From NCBI RefSeq assembly GCF_900091455.1, contig NZ_LT607412.1, positions 2,294,001-2,358,000 of the forward strand: a DNA stretch of 64,000 nt. Reading direction: 5' to 3'. The notes under the pieces are model-generated. The model worked only from the letters and a program-made list of their open reading frames with translations, was not told the DNA's origin and did no database searches. Below are positions 1 through 10,742 of this stretch, piece after piece. Made by a program: the position numbers and the translations under genes. Source of the DNA: Micromonospora coriariae. GTDB lineage: Bacteria; Actinomycetota; Actinomycetes; Mycobacteriales; Micromonosporaceae. Numbering within the stretch: the first letter of the stretch is position 1; every line of letters starts with the position of its first letter.

Positions 1-2
1 TG

Positions 3-617
3 GCCGAGGAGACGCACGGCGGGATCGTGCTGCGTCCGTACCCGAAGAGTCGCGCCGGAGTGCGGAGCGTGCCGCTGCCGGGCTTCCTTCTGGCCGCGCT
101 TCGCGAGCTGCACACCGACGCCGACGACCCGGACCCACGCACGCTCGTCTTCCGCGACCGGGTAGGACGCCCACTACGCCGGTCGAACTTCCGCCGCCGA
201 ATCTGGCTGCCCTCGCTCGTCCGCGCGGGTCTGCTCGGCCAGGTCGCCAACACTGGGCCGCACCGGTACCGCGCGGTCTGGCCCGATCGGGAGGGCATCG
301 AGTGGTCGGCCGAGTTCACCACCGAGCGGGAGGCCGTTGCCTGCGTGGCGGCCAAGGCTGCCGGCGGGATGCGGTTTCACGATCTGCGGCACGCCTACGC
401 CACCTGGCTGGTCACCGACGGCGTCCCGATCAACCTGGTGCAGCGGGTCATGGGCCACGAGCAGGCGTCGACGACACTCAACCGGTACACCCACACCCCG
501 GCCGACTACGCGGCCCGCGTCCTGGATGCGTTCGACGGCTCTGCTGCCTCTCTGCTGCCTCCGGCTGCCGAAACGCCGTCACTGGGCGGCCTGGACGGGC
601 GGGAGAACGACCTGTGA
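3..617 (+). CDS. Tyrosine recombinase (phage-type integrase), 3' part
   Basis: C-terminal catalytic domain of a site-specific tyrosine recombinase; the reading frame is open to the left edge, so the N-terminal DNA-binding part lies outside the window. The conserved box HDLRHAYAT supplies the second catalytic His and Arg, MGHEQASTT carries the third His, and NRYTHT holds the tyrosine that attacks the DNA backbone. The first catalytic Arg is likely in the SRAGVRSVPLP stretch near the left edge. Such enzymes integrate and excise phages and actinobacterial integrative conjugative elements. The gene ends in two strong hairpins, and ordinary chromosomal genes follow, so the mobile element, if there is one, extends leftward. 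No tRNA attachment target is visible on the right. Confidence 0.9.
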   Translation, partial: AEETHGGIVLRPYPKSRAGVRSVPLPGFLLAALRELHTDADDPDPRTLVFRDRVGRPLRRSNFRRRIWLPSLVRAGLLGQVANTGPHRYRAVWPDREGIEWSAEFTTEREAVACVAAKAAGGMRFHDLRHAYATWLVTDGVPINLVQRVMGHEQASTTLNRYTHTPADYAARVLDAFDGSAASLLPPAAETPSLGGLDGRENDL

Positions 618-646
618 CCTGCGGCGGAGCAGCGCTCCCAGAAAGG

Positions 647-712
647 GACGACCCCCGTCGGGGGGAGACGGGGGTCGTCGAAGGTTCGGCTCCGGGGGGG
701 TCGAGCCGAACC
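647..712 (+). terminator. Double hairpin terminator after the integrase
   Basis: Two consecutive perfect inverted repeats: a 13-bp stem (647-659 with 667-679, 7-nt loop) and a 10-bp stem (683-692 with 703-712). There is no T tract, as is common for actinobacterial terminators. The rest of the gap up to position 968 shows no credible gene or tRNA. Confidence 0.75.
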
Positions 713-954
713 ACTCAGCGGTCACGGGGGGTGCAACCGCCGAGGGTCTGTCTGTTTTCCGAGATATGAAAGCTCGTCGTGCGGACAAGTCTGCCTGAGC
801 GGGCCCGTCACGTCGAGTGGTGTCCACTCCACTCACCGCGAAAATCTCCTTGCGGAGTGTGAGTGCGATCACGCTGAGCGGAGGTGGTGGCGCCGGCCCG
901 CAGGTCCGAGGGGTGGCCTGACCCCGGGCACCCGCCGACCATAGACCATCCGGC

Positions 955-960
955 TAGACT
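955..960 (+). promoter_or_regulatory. -10 box (TAGACT), probably leaderless transcript
   Basis: TAGACT fits the actinobacterial TANNNT consensus and ends 8 nt before the GTG start of the HAD-family gene. No Shine-Dalgarno sequence is present, so transcription likely starts at or next to the start codon. Confidence 0.5.
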
Positions 961-968
961 TTCGCGCC

Positions 969-1772
969 GTGGGCCGAAGTGCCGCTTTCTTCGATCTGGA
1001 CAAGACCGTCATCGCCAAGTCGAGCGCCCTGGCGTTCGGTCGGCCGTTCTACCGGGACGGGCTGATCACCCGGCGTGACGTGGTCAAGTCGGCGTACGCG
1101 CAGCTGATGTTCCGGCTGGGCGGCACCGACGAGCAGACCATGGCCCGAACACGGGACTACCTGGCCGCGCTCTGCAAGGGCTGGCCGGTGGAGCAGGTCC
1201 GCCAGATCGTCGCGGAGACGCTCCATGAGCTGATCAACCCCTACGTGTACGCCGAGGCCGCCGCGTTGATCGTGGAGCACCAGGCGGCCGGCCGGGACGT
1301 GGTGCTGGTCTCCGCCTCCGGCGAGGAGATGGTCCGGCCGATCGGTGAACTGCTCGGGGTGACGGATGTGATCGCCACCCGGATGACGGTGCGGGACGGC
1401 CGGTACAGCGGCGAGGTCGAGTTCTACGCGGCCGGCCCGAGCAAGGTCGAGGCGGTCAGCGAGCTGGCCACCGCCCGGGGTTACGACCTGGCCGACTCGT
1501 ACGCCTACTCGGACTCGTACAGTGACCGACCGCTGCTGGAGTGCGTGGGCCACCCGAGTGTGGTCAACCCGGACCGGCAGCTGCGCAAGCTGGCCTCGGA
1601 GAACGCCTGGCCGGTGTTGGAGTTCCGCCACCCGATCCCGCTGGGCCGTCGGCTACGGGAGCGTCCGGCCGTCCCGGTGGCCGCGGCGGCGCTGGGCGTC
1701 GGCGTGGGTGTGGCCATCGGCATCGCCTGGTACGGCCGGCACCGCCGCACCCGCGCCGCCGCCACCGCCTGA
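969..1772 (+). CDS. HAD-IB family phosphatase with C-terminal membrane segment
   Basis: Predicted phosphohydrolase of the haloacid dehalogenase superfamily, subfamily IB (SerB-related). Motif I is DLDKT near residue 10 (nucleophile Asp and general-acid Asp), motif II is the Ser in VLVSASGEE, the conserved Lys is in PSKVEAV, and motif III is SDSYSDRPLLE. A hydrophobic stretch near residues 236-256 (VAAAALGVGVGVAIGIAWYG) followed by basic residues suggests a tail anchor in the membrane. The substrate cannot be told from sequence; relatives act on small phosphorylated metabolites or lysophospholipids. The GTG start is preceded by a -10 box and not by a ribosome binding site. Confidence 0.88.
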   Translation: MGRSAAFFDLDKTVIAKSSALAFGRPFYRDGLITRRDVVKSAYAQLMFRLGGTDEQTMARTRDYLAALCKGWPVEQVRQIVAETLHELINPYVYAEAAALIVEHQAAGRDVVLVSASGEEMVRPIGELLGVTDVIATRMTVRDGRYSGEVEFYAAGPSKVEAVSELATARGYDLADSYAYSDSYSDRPLLECVGHPSVVNPDRQLRKLASENAWPVLEFRHPIPLGRRLRERPAVPVAAAALGVGVGVAIGIAWYGRHRRTRAAATA

Positions 1773-1853
1773 CTCCCCATCCCCGGCCGATGGTGGACCT
1801 GTGCTGGGGGTATTGGCACTCTTCGCGTTCTTTGTGAGGCACCACAAACCGGA

Positions 1854-2600
1854 TCAGGCTGCGGCGAGGATCTCGTCGCCGATGATGGTGAGCTGGTCGG
1901 CGCCGACCTCCACGGCCGCCATGTAGTGGCGCAGCCAGGAACGCAGCCCGTCCGGGGTGCCGGTGGCGAAGGCGCCGGCCGAGCCGACGTACTCGGGTTC
2001 CCGCTCGCGGTGACCGACGTCGACGGCGAGCAGGCCGCGCGGGTCGAGGCCGCTGGCGAGCAGCACCAGGCGCGCGGCGCCCCGGGCCACCACGCCGGAC
2101 GGTCCGGCGAACGGGCGCAGATTCAGCAGCTCCCCGTGGACCACGGCGGCGAGCACCAGCGGAGAGACCTTCGTGCCGCCGGCGACGAGCCCGGCCAGCC
2201 CGTCCAACCGGGCGGCGACCACGGGGTCGGTCACCGGGCGACCCAGCTCGTCCTCGGGCACCAGGTCCCGGGCGGCGAGCACGTGCAGCTTCGCGAGTGC
2301 CTGCCGGGGTGCTCTCGGCCAGAGCTCGCTCAGCCCGGGCAGCGCCCCCGCGACCCGCAGCGCCCCCTGGAGCACCGGGTCGGTGACGGTGCCGGCGCGG
2401 ACCGCCTCGCGCTCGTGGGTGGCTCCCTCGAGGGCGGCGCTGGCCACCGCGGACCGGAGGCTGACCTCGGCTGCGACCTGGCCGCCGTGCCGGCGCAGCG
2501 CGCGGTGCCCGAGCGCCTGGTCGAACCGCTCGCGGGCCCGCTCGACGGCGGGAGCGATGTCGGCGAGCGCGAGCAGCGGGGCGAGCGGGTCGGTGGTCAC
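1854..2600 (-). CDS. Fic-fold protein with degenerate active site
   Basis: 248-residue protein that looks like a Fic (AMP-transferase) family member. Residues 54-59 (SAALEG) match the Fic inhibitory-helix pattern (S/T)xxxE(G/N). Residues 162-173, RPFAGPSGVVAR, align with the catalytic loop HPFx(D/E)GNGRxxR, but the catalytic His is Arg, the acidic residue is Gly, the GN pair is PS and the first Arg is Val; only Pro, Phe, one Gly and the last Arg remain. AMP transfer is therefore unlikely, and a scaffold or regulatory role is possible. Homologues are sometimes labelled oxidoreductase, for which I see no support. It converges on the HAD gene. Confidence 0.6.
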   Translation of the reverse strand: MTTDPLAPLLALADIAPAVERARERFDQALGHRALRRHGGQVAAEVSLRSAVASAALEGATHEREAVRAGTVTDPVLQGALRVAGALPGLSELWPRAPRQALAKLHVLAARDLVPEDELGRPVTDPVVAARLDGLAGLVAGGTKVSPLVLAAVVHGELLNLRPFAGPSGVVARGAARLVLLASGLDPRGLLAVDVGHREREPEYVGSAGAFATGTPDGLRSWLRHYMAAVEVGADQLTIIGDEILAAA

Positions 2601-2721
2601 CCCGCCACGCTAACGACCCGGCCCGACCTCGCGGGTCGCACCCGCCCGTAACGCGACCCGAGCCACCCGACCACGCCCACGCGGCCCGACCACGCCCACT
2701 CGACGAGCCCGATCAGGGCAA

Positions 2722-2796
2722 GGTCAACTCGAGATCGCCGATGTCGGGGCAACCCCGTCGCCCGGATACCGCGATATCGCCGACCTCGTGTCGATC
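2722..2796. repeat. Imperfect inverted repeat, REP-like
   Basis: Two 28-base arms (2722-2749 and 2769-2796) are inverted copies matching at 21 of 28 positions, around a 19-base centre. Each arm contains TCGNCGATRTCG. The 387-base gap between the Fic-like gene and acs is otherwise featureless. The layout resembles repetitive extragenic palindromes; whether other copies exist cannot be tested from this window alone. Confidence 0.5.
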
Positions 2797-2987
2797 AAGC
2801 CCGGCGCGCGAGTCGATCGAGGCCGCCCGACTCAGCCCGCCCGACGCGGGCACGTCCGCGCGGGCCGTCGGGCGCGCGGCGGGGGCCGCTCGGCGCGGGG
2901 GAGCGGGCAGCGGTCGCCTGCTGGAAGCCCCCCGACTACCCTCGTGCCCAGCGAGACGCAGGTCACCCGAGGACGAGGAGTCACGGC

Positions 2988-4952
<1,965 letters not shown>

Positions 4953-4969
4953 CGGCAGGCGTACACATC

Positions 4970-5003
4970 GGAGGGTGGCGGTCCGTGCGGACCGCCACCC
5001 TCC
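4970..5003 (+). terminator. Rho-independent terminator after acsA
   Basis: Perfect 15-bp stem (4970-4984 with 4989-5003) with a 4-nt loop, followed by a T-rich run (GTCATTTCTTA). Confidence 0.9.
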
Positions 5004-5220
5004 GTCATTTCTTACGGGTACGACCCACACCGCCTCACCACTGTCACATCGGTCAGTCGGACGAGTCCGGAGAAGCTGAACGGACATACGCGGCGGGCCG
5101 CCTCTGTCCTTTGGGCCGGTTGTGATTTAGGTTCACGCAGGTTGGGGGAGTTCGACACATGTCACATCGATGGTCGGCCACCCCCACGTCCTCCTCCCCA
5201 TGCCCGAGAAATGGAGCGGC

Positions 5221-8016
5221 ATGAACCACAAACCGCAGTCCGGGTCGCGACGACGACTACTCGTCGCGCTGCCCGCCATCGCCCTCGCGGCCACGTCACT
5301 GACCGTGACCGGCAGCGCGGCAGCTCAGACGTCGTCCGCCACCCCCCGGGCGGTGATCGGGGCCGACGAGCACTACATCAACTACGCCGAGCCCGAGGTG
5401 CAGCCGGACACTTCCGGCCGCGAGGTCAAGGGCAAGGGTGGCGTCTACACCCCCGCCGTCGACGACGCGCGCGCGTTCGATCAGAAGCATGCGCGGGGCA
5501 ACCCGGTGACCGCCCGGCAGCTGGCCAAGATCGAAGCCAAGTCGATCAAGACCGGCAAGAGCCCCCGGAAGATCAAGCAGTCGCCGACCACACAGACGGC
5601 GAAGCTGCTGACGCTGCTGGTGGAGTTCAACGACCAGGCGAACGACGACTTCACCGGGGTGATGGTCCCGAAGACGGTGTTCGAGGACCGGACCTGCGTC
5701 CCCGGCACTGTGCAGAACGGCCCGAAGCACAACAACATCCCGAACCCGGCGACCCTGCCGCACGAGGACAACAACTCGATGTGGGTGCCGGACTTCTCGC
5801 CGGCCCACTTCGACAAGATGCTCTACAGCAAGAAGGGCATCACCGAGCGGGTGCGCAAGGACCTGCGGGGGCCGGACGGCAAGCAGGGCATCGACCTGTC
5901 CGGTCGCACGATGCACAACATGTACCTGGAGATGTCGAAGAACGCGTACACGGTTGCCGGGCAGGCCAGCCCGTGGGTCACAGTGCCGCACTCGGAGGGT
6001 TGGTACGCCGCCAACCGCTGCTTCCAGGACGAGAACGGCAACTGGGTACCGGGCCGTGAGCAGTCGATGAACGGCCACCCGGAGAACCCGGCCGGCGCCG
6101 GCCGGCTGGCGACCGATGCGATCGACGCGCTCGCCACGACGGACCCGAACTTCCCCTGGGCCGACTACGACATCGAGGACCAGGCCGACCGGGACGGGGA
6201 CGGCAACGTCTTCGAGCCGGACGGCGTGATCGACCACCTCGTGCTGGTGCACGCCGGGCAGGGCAAGTCCCGCGGTGGCGGTGCCGAGGGTGTGTACGCC
6301 GTCTGGGCGCACTCCTCCACGGTCGCCGGTGGCTACACCATCCCGGGCACGAACATCAAGGTGTCGAACTACATCGTGCAGCCGGAGGACGCCGGTGTCG
6401 GCGTGTTCGCGCACGAGTTCGGCCACGACCTGGGCCTGCCGGACCTCTACGACACCTCCGGCAACGCCGACTCGGACGTGGACTTCTGGGACCTGATGGC
6501 CTCGGGCTCGCACTCCGGTGAGATCTTCCAGGCGCTGCCGACGCACATGGGCATCTGGGACAAGTGGGTGCTCGGCTGGGCCGACCCGTTGACCATCCGC
6601 CCCGGGTCGAACCCGCGCGAGGTGAAGCTCGGGCAGAGTTCGCGTACGCCGATCGACTCCGAGGACGGCATCAAGGTCGACCTGCCGGACAAGGTGACGA
6701 CGCTGGCCACGCCGCACAGCGGCACGAAGATGTGGCACAGCAACAACGACCAGGAGTGGGCGGACGTCAAGCTGAGCCGCTCGGTCGACGTGCCGGCGGC
6801 CGCGGACGCGAAGTTCTGGATGTGGAACAACTACATCATTGAGGACGACTGGGACTACGGCTTCGTCGAGCTCTCGACCGACGGCGGCACCACCTGGACC
6901 GAGCAGAAGGTGTACGACGAGGGCGGCACGGTGGTCACCACGCCGGACGGCTACCCGGACCCGAACGGCCGGATGAACGACTTCGGCGGCAAGAAGTACG
7001 GCCTGACCGGCAGCACCGACGGCTGGCGTCACGACTACGTCGACCTGTCGGCGTACGCCGGGACGACCGTGCAGTTGCGGCTGCGCCAGGCCACCGACGA
7101 GGCGTTCCAGGAGCGCAACTGGTTCGTCGACGACTTCTCGCTCACCGGCGGCGGTGCCATCACCTGGAGTGACGACGTCGAGGGCGACGCCAACGGCTGG
7201 ACGGCCACCGGCGGCACCTTCGTCGACACCACCGGCGGCGGCTGGAAGGTCTCCAGCGGCACCGAGATCCACGCCCAGTTCTACCTGGCGGAGTGGCGCA
7301 ACTTCGACGGCTTCGACAAGGGCCTGAAGTACGCCTACGACACGATCTACTCGCACGACGCGTGGAAGGTCGACCGCATCTCGTACAACGCCCCGGGCAT
7401 GCTGGTCTGGTACCGGGACACCGCGCTCGGCGACGTCAACCACGTCACCGGGCAGATGACCGCGTTGCCCAGCTACGGCGCGAAGGGCGGGCTGCTCGTC
7501 GTCGACTCGCACTTCGACCCGTACCGGCGCACTGGCGAGGCGGCCGTGAAGGACCCGTCGGTGACGGACAACCTGCCCAGCCGTCCGCAGTCGGCGAACG
7601 CGGCGTTCACGCTGCAGAAGACGTACCCCTTCACGGAGTGCCTGGAGGCGGCGGACGAGCCGTACAGCGCCTACTGCACGAAGTTCAAGGCGCAGGCGGC
7701 TGTGAAGTCCTTCACCGATGCCAAGACCTGGTACCCGGGCATCGAGATGCGGGACGGGGCGGCGTACGCCCGGGACAACGACGCCTCGGTGGTGCTGCCG
7801 TCGCGGAACAACGCGCCGTACACCACCCGGGTGACCCACCCGGACGGCAGCCCGGCGCCGGAGTTCTACGGCGTGACCCTGGGCGGCGGCGCGATCGTGC
7901 TGGGCACCGGTAACCCGGGCGACCAGGGCGTCAACTTCGGGGTCTCGCTCACCATCAAGAAGGCGGCACGGGACAACTCGTCCGCCACGGTGTACGTCAC
8001 CCCGGCGAGGAACTGA
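5221..8016 (+). CDS. Secreted M6 family metalloprotease (immune inhibitor A-like), copy 1
   Basis: 931-residue secreted zinc protease. The N-terminus has a basic region (SGSRRRLL) and a hydrophobic core ending near AAA, typical of a signal peptide, then a propeptide of roughly 100 residues. The catalytic motif HEFGHDLGLPDLYD is at residues 398-411: two His zinc ligands, the catalytic Glu, and the downstream Asp typical of M6 peptidases. A calcium-loop-like DRDGDGNVFEPDG precedes it. The C-terminal half contains beta-rich domains with the recurring NWFVDDFSLTGGG signature. The start at 5221 is preferred over an in-frame ATG at 5170 because GGAG precedes it and the signal peptide then begins properly. 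First of three paralogues in tandem. Confidence 0.92.
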   Translation: MNHKPQSGSRRRLLVALPAIALAATSLTVTGSAAAQTSSATPRAVIGADEHYINYAEPEVQPDTSGREVKGKGGVYTPAVDDARAFDQKHARGNPVTARQLAKIEAKSIKTGKSPRKIKQSPTTQTAKLLTLLVEFNDQANDDFTGVMVPKTVFEDRTCVPGTVQNGPKHNNIPNPATLPHEDNNSMWVPDFSPAHFDKMLYSKKGITERVRKDLRGPDGKQGIDLSGRTMHNMYLEMSKNAYTVAGQASPWVTVPHSEGWYAANRCFQDENGNWVPGREQSMNGHPENPAGAGRLATDAIDALATTDPNFPWADYDIEDQADRDGDGNVFEPDGVIDHLVLVHAGQGKSRGGGAEGVYAVWAHSSTVAGGYTIPGTNIKVSNYIVQPEDAGVGVFAHEFGHDLGLPDLYDTSGNADSDVDFWDLMASGSHSGEIFQALPTHMGIWDKWVLGWADPLTIRPGSNPREVKLGQSSRTPIDSEDGIKVDLPDKVTTLATPHSGTKMWHSNNDQEWADVKLSRSVDVPAAADAKFWMWNNYIIEDDWDYGFVELSTDGGTTWTEQKVYDEGGTVVTTPDGYPDPNGRMNDFGGKKYGLTGSTDGWRHDYVDLSAYAGTTVQLRLRQATDEAFQERNWFVDDFSLTGGGAITWSDDVEGDANGWTATGGTFVDTTGGGWKVSSGTEIHAQFYLAEWRNFDGFDKGLKYAYDTIYSHDAWKVDRISYNAPGMLVWYRDTALGDVNHVTGQMTALPSYGAKGGLLVVDSHFDPYRRTGEAAVKDPSVTDNLPSRPQSANAAFTLQKTYPFTECLEAADEPYSAYCTKFKAQAAVKSFTDAKTWYPGIEMRDGAAYARDNDASVVLPSRNNAPYTTRVTHPDGSPAPEFYGVTLGGGAIVLGTGNPGDQGVNFGVSLTIKKAARDNSSATVYVTPARN

Positions 8017-8049
8017 CCGCAACAGGTCCGTCGTCCGACGGATCAACGG

Positions 8050-8086
8050 ACGGCCCGCTCGGAGCACGACGCTCCGGGCGGGCCGT
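8050..8086 (+). terminator. Hairpin terminator after M6 protease copy 1
   Basis: 16-bp stem (8050-8065 with 8071-8086) with one G-T pair and a 5-nt loop, then TTCCGCGTT. Confidence 0.75.
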
Positions 8087-8099
8087 TCCGCGTTCGGTC

Positions 8100-8326
8100 C
8101 CACCGCGCGGCGTGACGTTTTCGTCGGCTCGGGCGCTGGATATCGGGAACCTCATAATCCCGTGCAGAATTGATGATCTTGATAGAACCGTGATGAAAAT
8201 AGTTGCCTGAGGCCACGACTATCTGGTCATGATTTGTCGTCCCAGAACCCTCCAAAACCACCTTCGGCTCGCTTGATCGACTCGTGACAACCGGCCGGGC
8301 TCTCTGTAAAGGTGTGTGGCGCACAT
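8100..8326. other. AT-rich intergenic promoter region
   Basis: This stretch is clearly lower in GC than its surroundings (for example around 8150-8240) and contains no coding frame. It most likely holds the promoter and upstream elements of the second M6 protease gene. Confidence 0.4.
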
Positions 8327-8360
8327 CATGACAGTGATTGCTTCGACGATGACTGTCATG
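8327..8360. promoter_or_regulatory. Perfect 9-bp inverted repeat upstream of M6 protease copy 2
   Basis: CATGACAGT (8327-8335) and ACTGTCATG (8352-8360) are perfect inverted copies 16 nt apart. The site ends 16 nt before the Shine-Dalgarno sequence, a position suited to a repressor operator or an mRNA hairpin. Confidence 0.5.
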
Positions 8361-8375
8361 TAACACAGGTCCACA

Positions 8376-8382
8376 AAGGAGG
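8376..8382 (+). promoter_or_regulatory. Consensus Shine-Dalgarno fixing a TTG start
   Basis: AAGGAGG matches the 16S anti-Shine-Dalgarno perfectly and lies 6 nt before TTG at 8389. It decides the start of the second M6 protease; no ATG or GTG would give a complete signal peptide here. Confidence 0.8.
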
Positions 8383-8388
8383 AGACCT

Positions 8389-10695
8389 TTGAGGAGACGA
8401 GTCACAGCCGGTCTGGCCACCGCCACGGCCGCGCTGCTGGCGGCGGGAGTCGTGGCGACGCCGGCCTCCGGCGCTCCGGCGGCAGGACCCACCCCCGGTT
8501 CCGACAAGGCGAAGCAGGGCAGCGACAACCGCCCCGATCCGGTCGCGGATCAGCAGCGGGAGATCCGGAAGCGGGCCATCGCCGACCTGCTCGCCGGCAA
8601 GGCCAAGCTCCAGACGCGCAACGGCTCGAAGGTCATCCAGGTCAAGGACGACCTGTTCGTGGAGTACCAGCAGCCCCCGAAGACCGACCCCATCTTCACG
8701 ATGCTGGTCAACTTCGGCACCCGGACCGACCCCCGCACCGGCGGCAACCCCGGCCCGGTGGTCAACCAGATCCAGGAGCCCGACCGCACCTGGGACGGCG
8801 ACGCCACCGACGACAACAGCACGCTCTGGCGGCCCACCTTCGACCGGGCCCACTACCAGGACATGTTCTTCGGCGACGGCGAGTCGATGCGGGACTTCTA
8901 CCTGAAGCAGTCCGGCGGTCGGTACACCGTCAGCGGCGACGTCACCGACTGGGTGACCGTGCCCTTCAACGAGGCGCGGTACGGCAGCAACGCCATCCCG
9001 GAGAGCGACGGCTCCTGGAACTTCGTCAAGGACAGCGCCACCTCCTGGTACGACTCCCAGATCGGTGCGGGCAAGACCCCGGAGCAGATCAAGCAGTACC
9101 TGAGCCAGTTCGACATCTGGGACCGGTACGACTTCGACGGCGACGGCGACTTCAACGAGCCCGACGGGTACATCGACCATTTCCAGGCGGTGCACGCGGG
9201 TGAGGGCGAGGAGGCCGGCGGCGGCGCCGAGGGCGAGGACGCCATCTGGTCCCACCGCTGGGCGGCGTACCCCAACCTGGCCGGCAGCGCCGGACCGGCG
9301 GGCAACAAGGCCGGCGGTGTGCAGATCGGTGACACCGGGATGTGGATCCGCGACTACACCACCGAGCCGGAGAACGGCGGGCTGGGCGTCTTCGCCCACG
9401 AGTACGGCCACGACCTGGGCCTGCCGGACCTCTACGACACGGTCGGCGGCGACAACGGCGTCGGCTTCTGGAGCCTGATGTCCTCGGGCTCGTGGCTGAG
9501 CCACGGCACCGACGACATCGGCTCGACCCCGGGCTACATGGACCCGTGGTCGAAGCTCTTCCTCGGCTGGCTCAACCACTCCACAGTCGAGTACGGCAAG
9601 GGCACCACCCAGGTGACCCTCGGCCCGGCCGGTGACAGTGACGGGCCGAAGGCCCAGGCGGTGGTCGTCAACCTGCCGTCGCAGACGCAGACCACCAGCT
9701 ACAACACGCCGTACGGCGGGTCGAACGAGTGGTGGGGCGGCAGCGCCGACGACCTGAACACCACGCTGACCCGCCAGCTGGATCTGACCGGGACGACCAC
9801 CGCGTCGATCACCGCGAAGGCCTGGTACGACATCGAAGAGGACTACGACTACCTCTACGCGGAGGTGTCGACCGACGGCGGCGCGAGCTGGAAGGCGCTC
9901 ACCAACTCGCTGGTGGACACCGGTGAGACCGGCGTCGACGGCTCCACCAGCGGCAGCTGGGTCGACCTGAGCTACGACCTGTCGGCGTACGCCGGGCAGA
10001 CGGTGCAGTTCCGCTACCGCTACCAGACGGACGGCGGCGTGCACCTCGCCGGCGCGTTCCTGGACGACGTCTCGCTGGTCAAGGGCGGTGCCACCGCCTG
10101 GACCGACGACGCGGAGACCCTGGCCGCGGAGTGGACCGCCAAGGGCTTCACCCGGATGGGTGGCTCGGTGACCGACACGTACCCCCGCTTCTACATCGCG
10201 GAGAACCGCAGCTACGTCGGCTACGACGACACCCTGCGGACCGGCGGGTACAACTACGGCTTCACCAACACCCGGCCGAACTGGGTGGAGCGGTTCGCCA
10301 ACCAGCCCGGCATGCTGGTCTGGTACGTGAACTACGCCTACGGCGACAACAACACCTCGGAGCACCCGGGCTTCGGCCTGAACCTCCCGGTGGACGTCCG
10401 TCCGGGCGCGATCACGGTCAAGGGTCAGGGCACCATCACGAACCGGCGCAACGGGTACGACGGCACCTTCAGCCAGTACGCCAAGCCCGCGCAGACCTTC
10501 CACCTCAACGGGGTCGCGGTCACGGTGCCGAAGTTGAAGGCCAACCGGGTCTTCGACGACAGCGCGGTGAACCGCTACTGGACGGCGGGCAACGAGCAGA
10601 ACTCGGTGCAGGTGGCCGGCAGCGGCACCCGGATCGAGATCGTCAAGCAGGGCAAGAAGCCGACCGATGAGATGGTCGTGCGGATCAGCAACTGA
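8389..10695 (+). CDS. Secreted M6 family metalloprotease, copy 2
   Basis: 768-residue secreted zinc protease starting at TTG. The signal peptide is MRRRVTAGLATATAALLAAG with likely cleavage shortly after. The propeptide is followed by the M6 catalytic domain with HEYGHDLGLPDLYD at residues 337-350 and the acidic loop DFDGDGDFNEPDG about 70 residues earlier. C-terminal beta-sandwich regions include ISTDGGASW-type and FLDDVSLV motifs shared with its neighbours. It is shorter than copy 1 and lacks part of that copy's C-terminal region. It has its own promoter region, strong ribosome binding site and terminator, so it is probably expressed independently of the flanking paralogues. Confidence 0.92.
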   Translation: MRRRVTAGLATATAALLAAGVVATPASGAPAAGPTPGSDKAKQGSDNRPDPVADQQREIRKRAIADLLAGKAKLQTRNGSKVIQVKDDLFVEYQQPPKTDPIFTMLVNFGTRTDPRTGGNPGPVVNQIQEPDRTWDGDATDDNSTLWRPTFDRAHYQDMFFGDGESMRDFYLKQSGGRYTVSGDVTDWVTVPFNEARYGSNAIPESDGSWNFVKDSATSWYDSQIGAGKTPEQIKQYLSQFDIWDRYDFDGDGDFNEPDGYIDHFQAVHAGEGEEAGGGAEGEDAIWSHRWAAYPNLAGSAGPAGNKAGGVQIGDTGMWIRDYTTEPENGGLGVFAHEYGHDLGLPDLYDTVGGDNGVGFWSLMSSGSWLSHGTDDIGSTPGYMDPWSKLFLGWLNHSTVEYGKGTTQVTLGPAGDSDGPKAQAVVVNLPSQTQTTSYNTPYGGSNEWWGGSADDLNTTLTRQLDLTGTTTASITAKAWYDIEEDYDYLYAEVSTDGGASWKALTNSLVDTGETGVDGSTSGSWVDLSYDLSAYAGQTVQFRYRYQTDGGVHLAGAFLDDVSLVKGGATAWTDDAETLAAEWTAKGFTRMGGSVTDTYPRFYIAENRSYVGYDDTLRTGGYNYGFTNTRPNWVERFANQPGMLVWYVNYAYGDNNTSEHPGFGLNLPVDVRPGAITVKGQGTITNRRNGYDGTFSQYAKPAQTFHLNGVAVTVPKLKANRVFDDSAVNRYWTAGNEQNSVQVAGSGTRIEIVKQGKKPTDEMVVRISN

Positions 10696-10712
10696 TCTTC
10701 AGTTGGATGGGT

Positions 10713-10742
10713 GGGGCCGGTGGCGGAGACGCCGCCGGCCCC
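10713..10742 (+). terminator. Hairpin terminator after M6 protease copy 2
   Basis: 13-bp stem (10713-10725 with 10730-10742), GAGA loop, one G-T pair. Confidence 0.75.

Noticed and set aside
815..829. GAGTGG-TGT-CCACTC inverted repeat near the integrase
   Set aside because: Only a 6-bp stem with a 3-nt loop in GC-rich DNA, and no promoter features beside it; too common by chance to list as a site.
720..960. tRNA gene as an integrase attachment target
   Set aside because: No acceptor stem, anticodon arm or TTCRA-type T loop could be assembled on either strand.
5042..5169. Direct repeat TGTCACATCG at 5042-5051 and 5160-5169 before M6 protease copy 1
   Set aside because: Two 10-base copies 118 nt apart are suggestive of an activator site but neither is symmetric and no third copy was seen at the sister genes.
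5296..8103. Very long open frame antisense to M6 protease copy 1
   Set aside because: Long antisense frames are expected in GC-rich DNA; the translation is Val/Arg/His-rich with no domain, while the plus-strand protein has a full signal peptide and catalytic motif.
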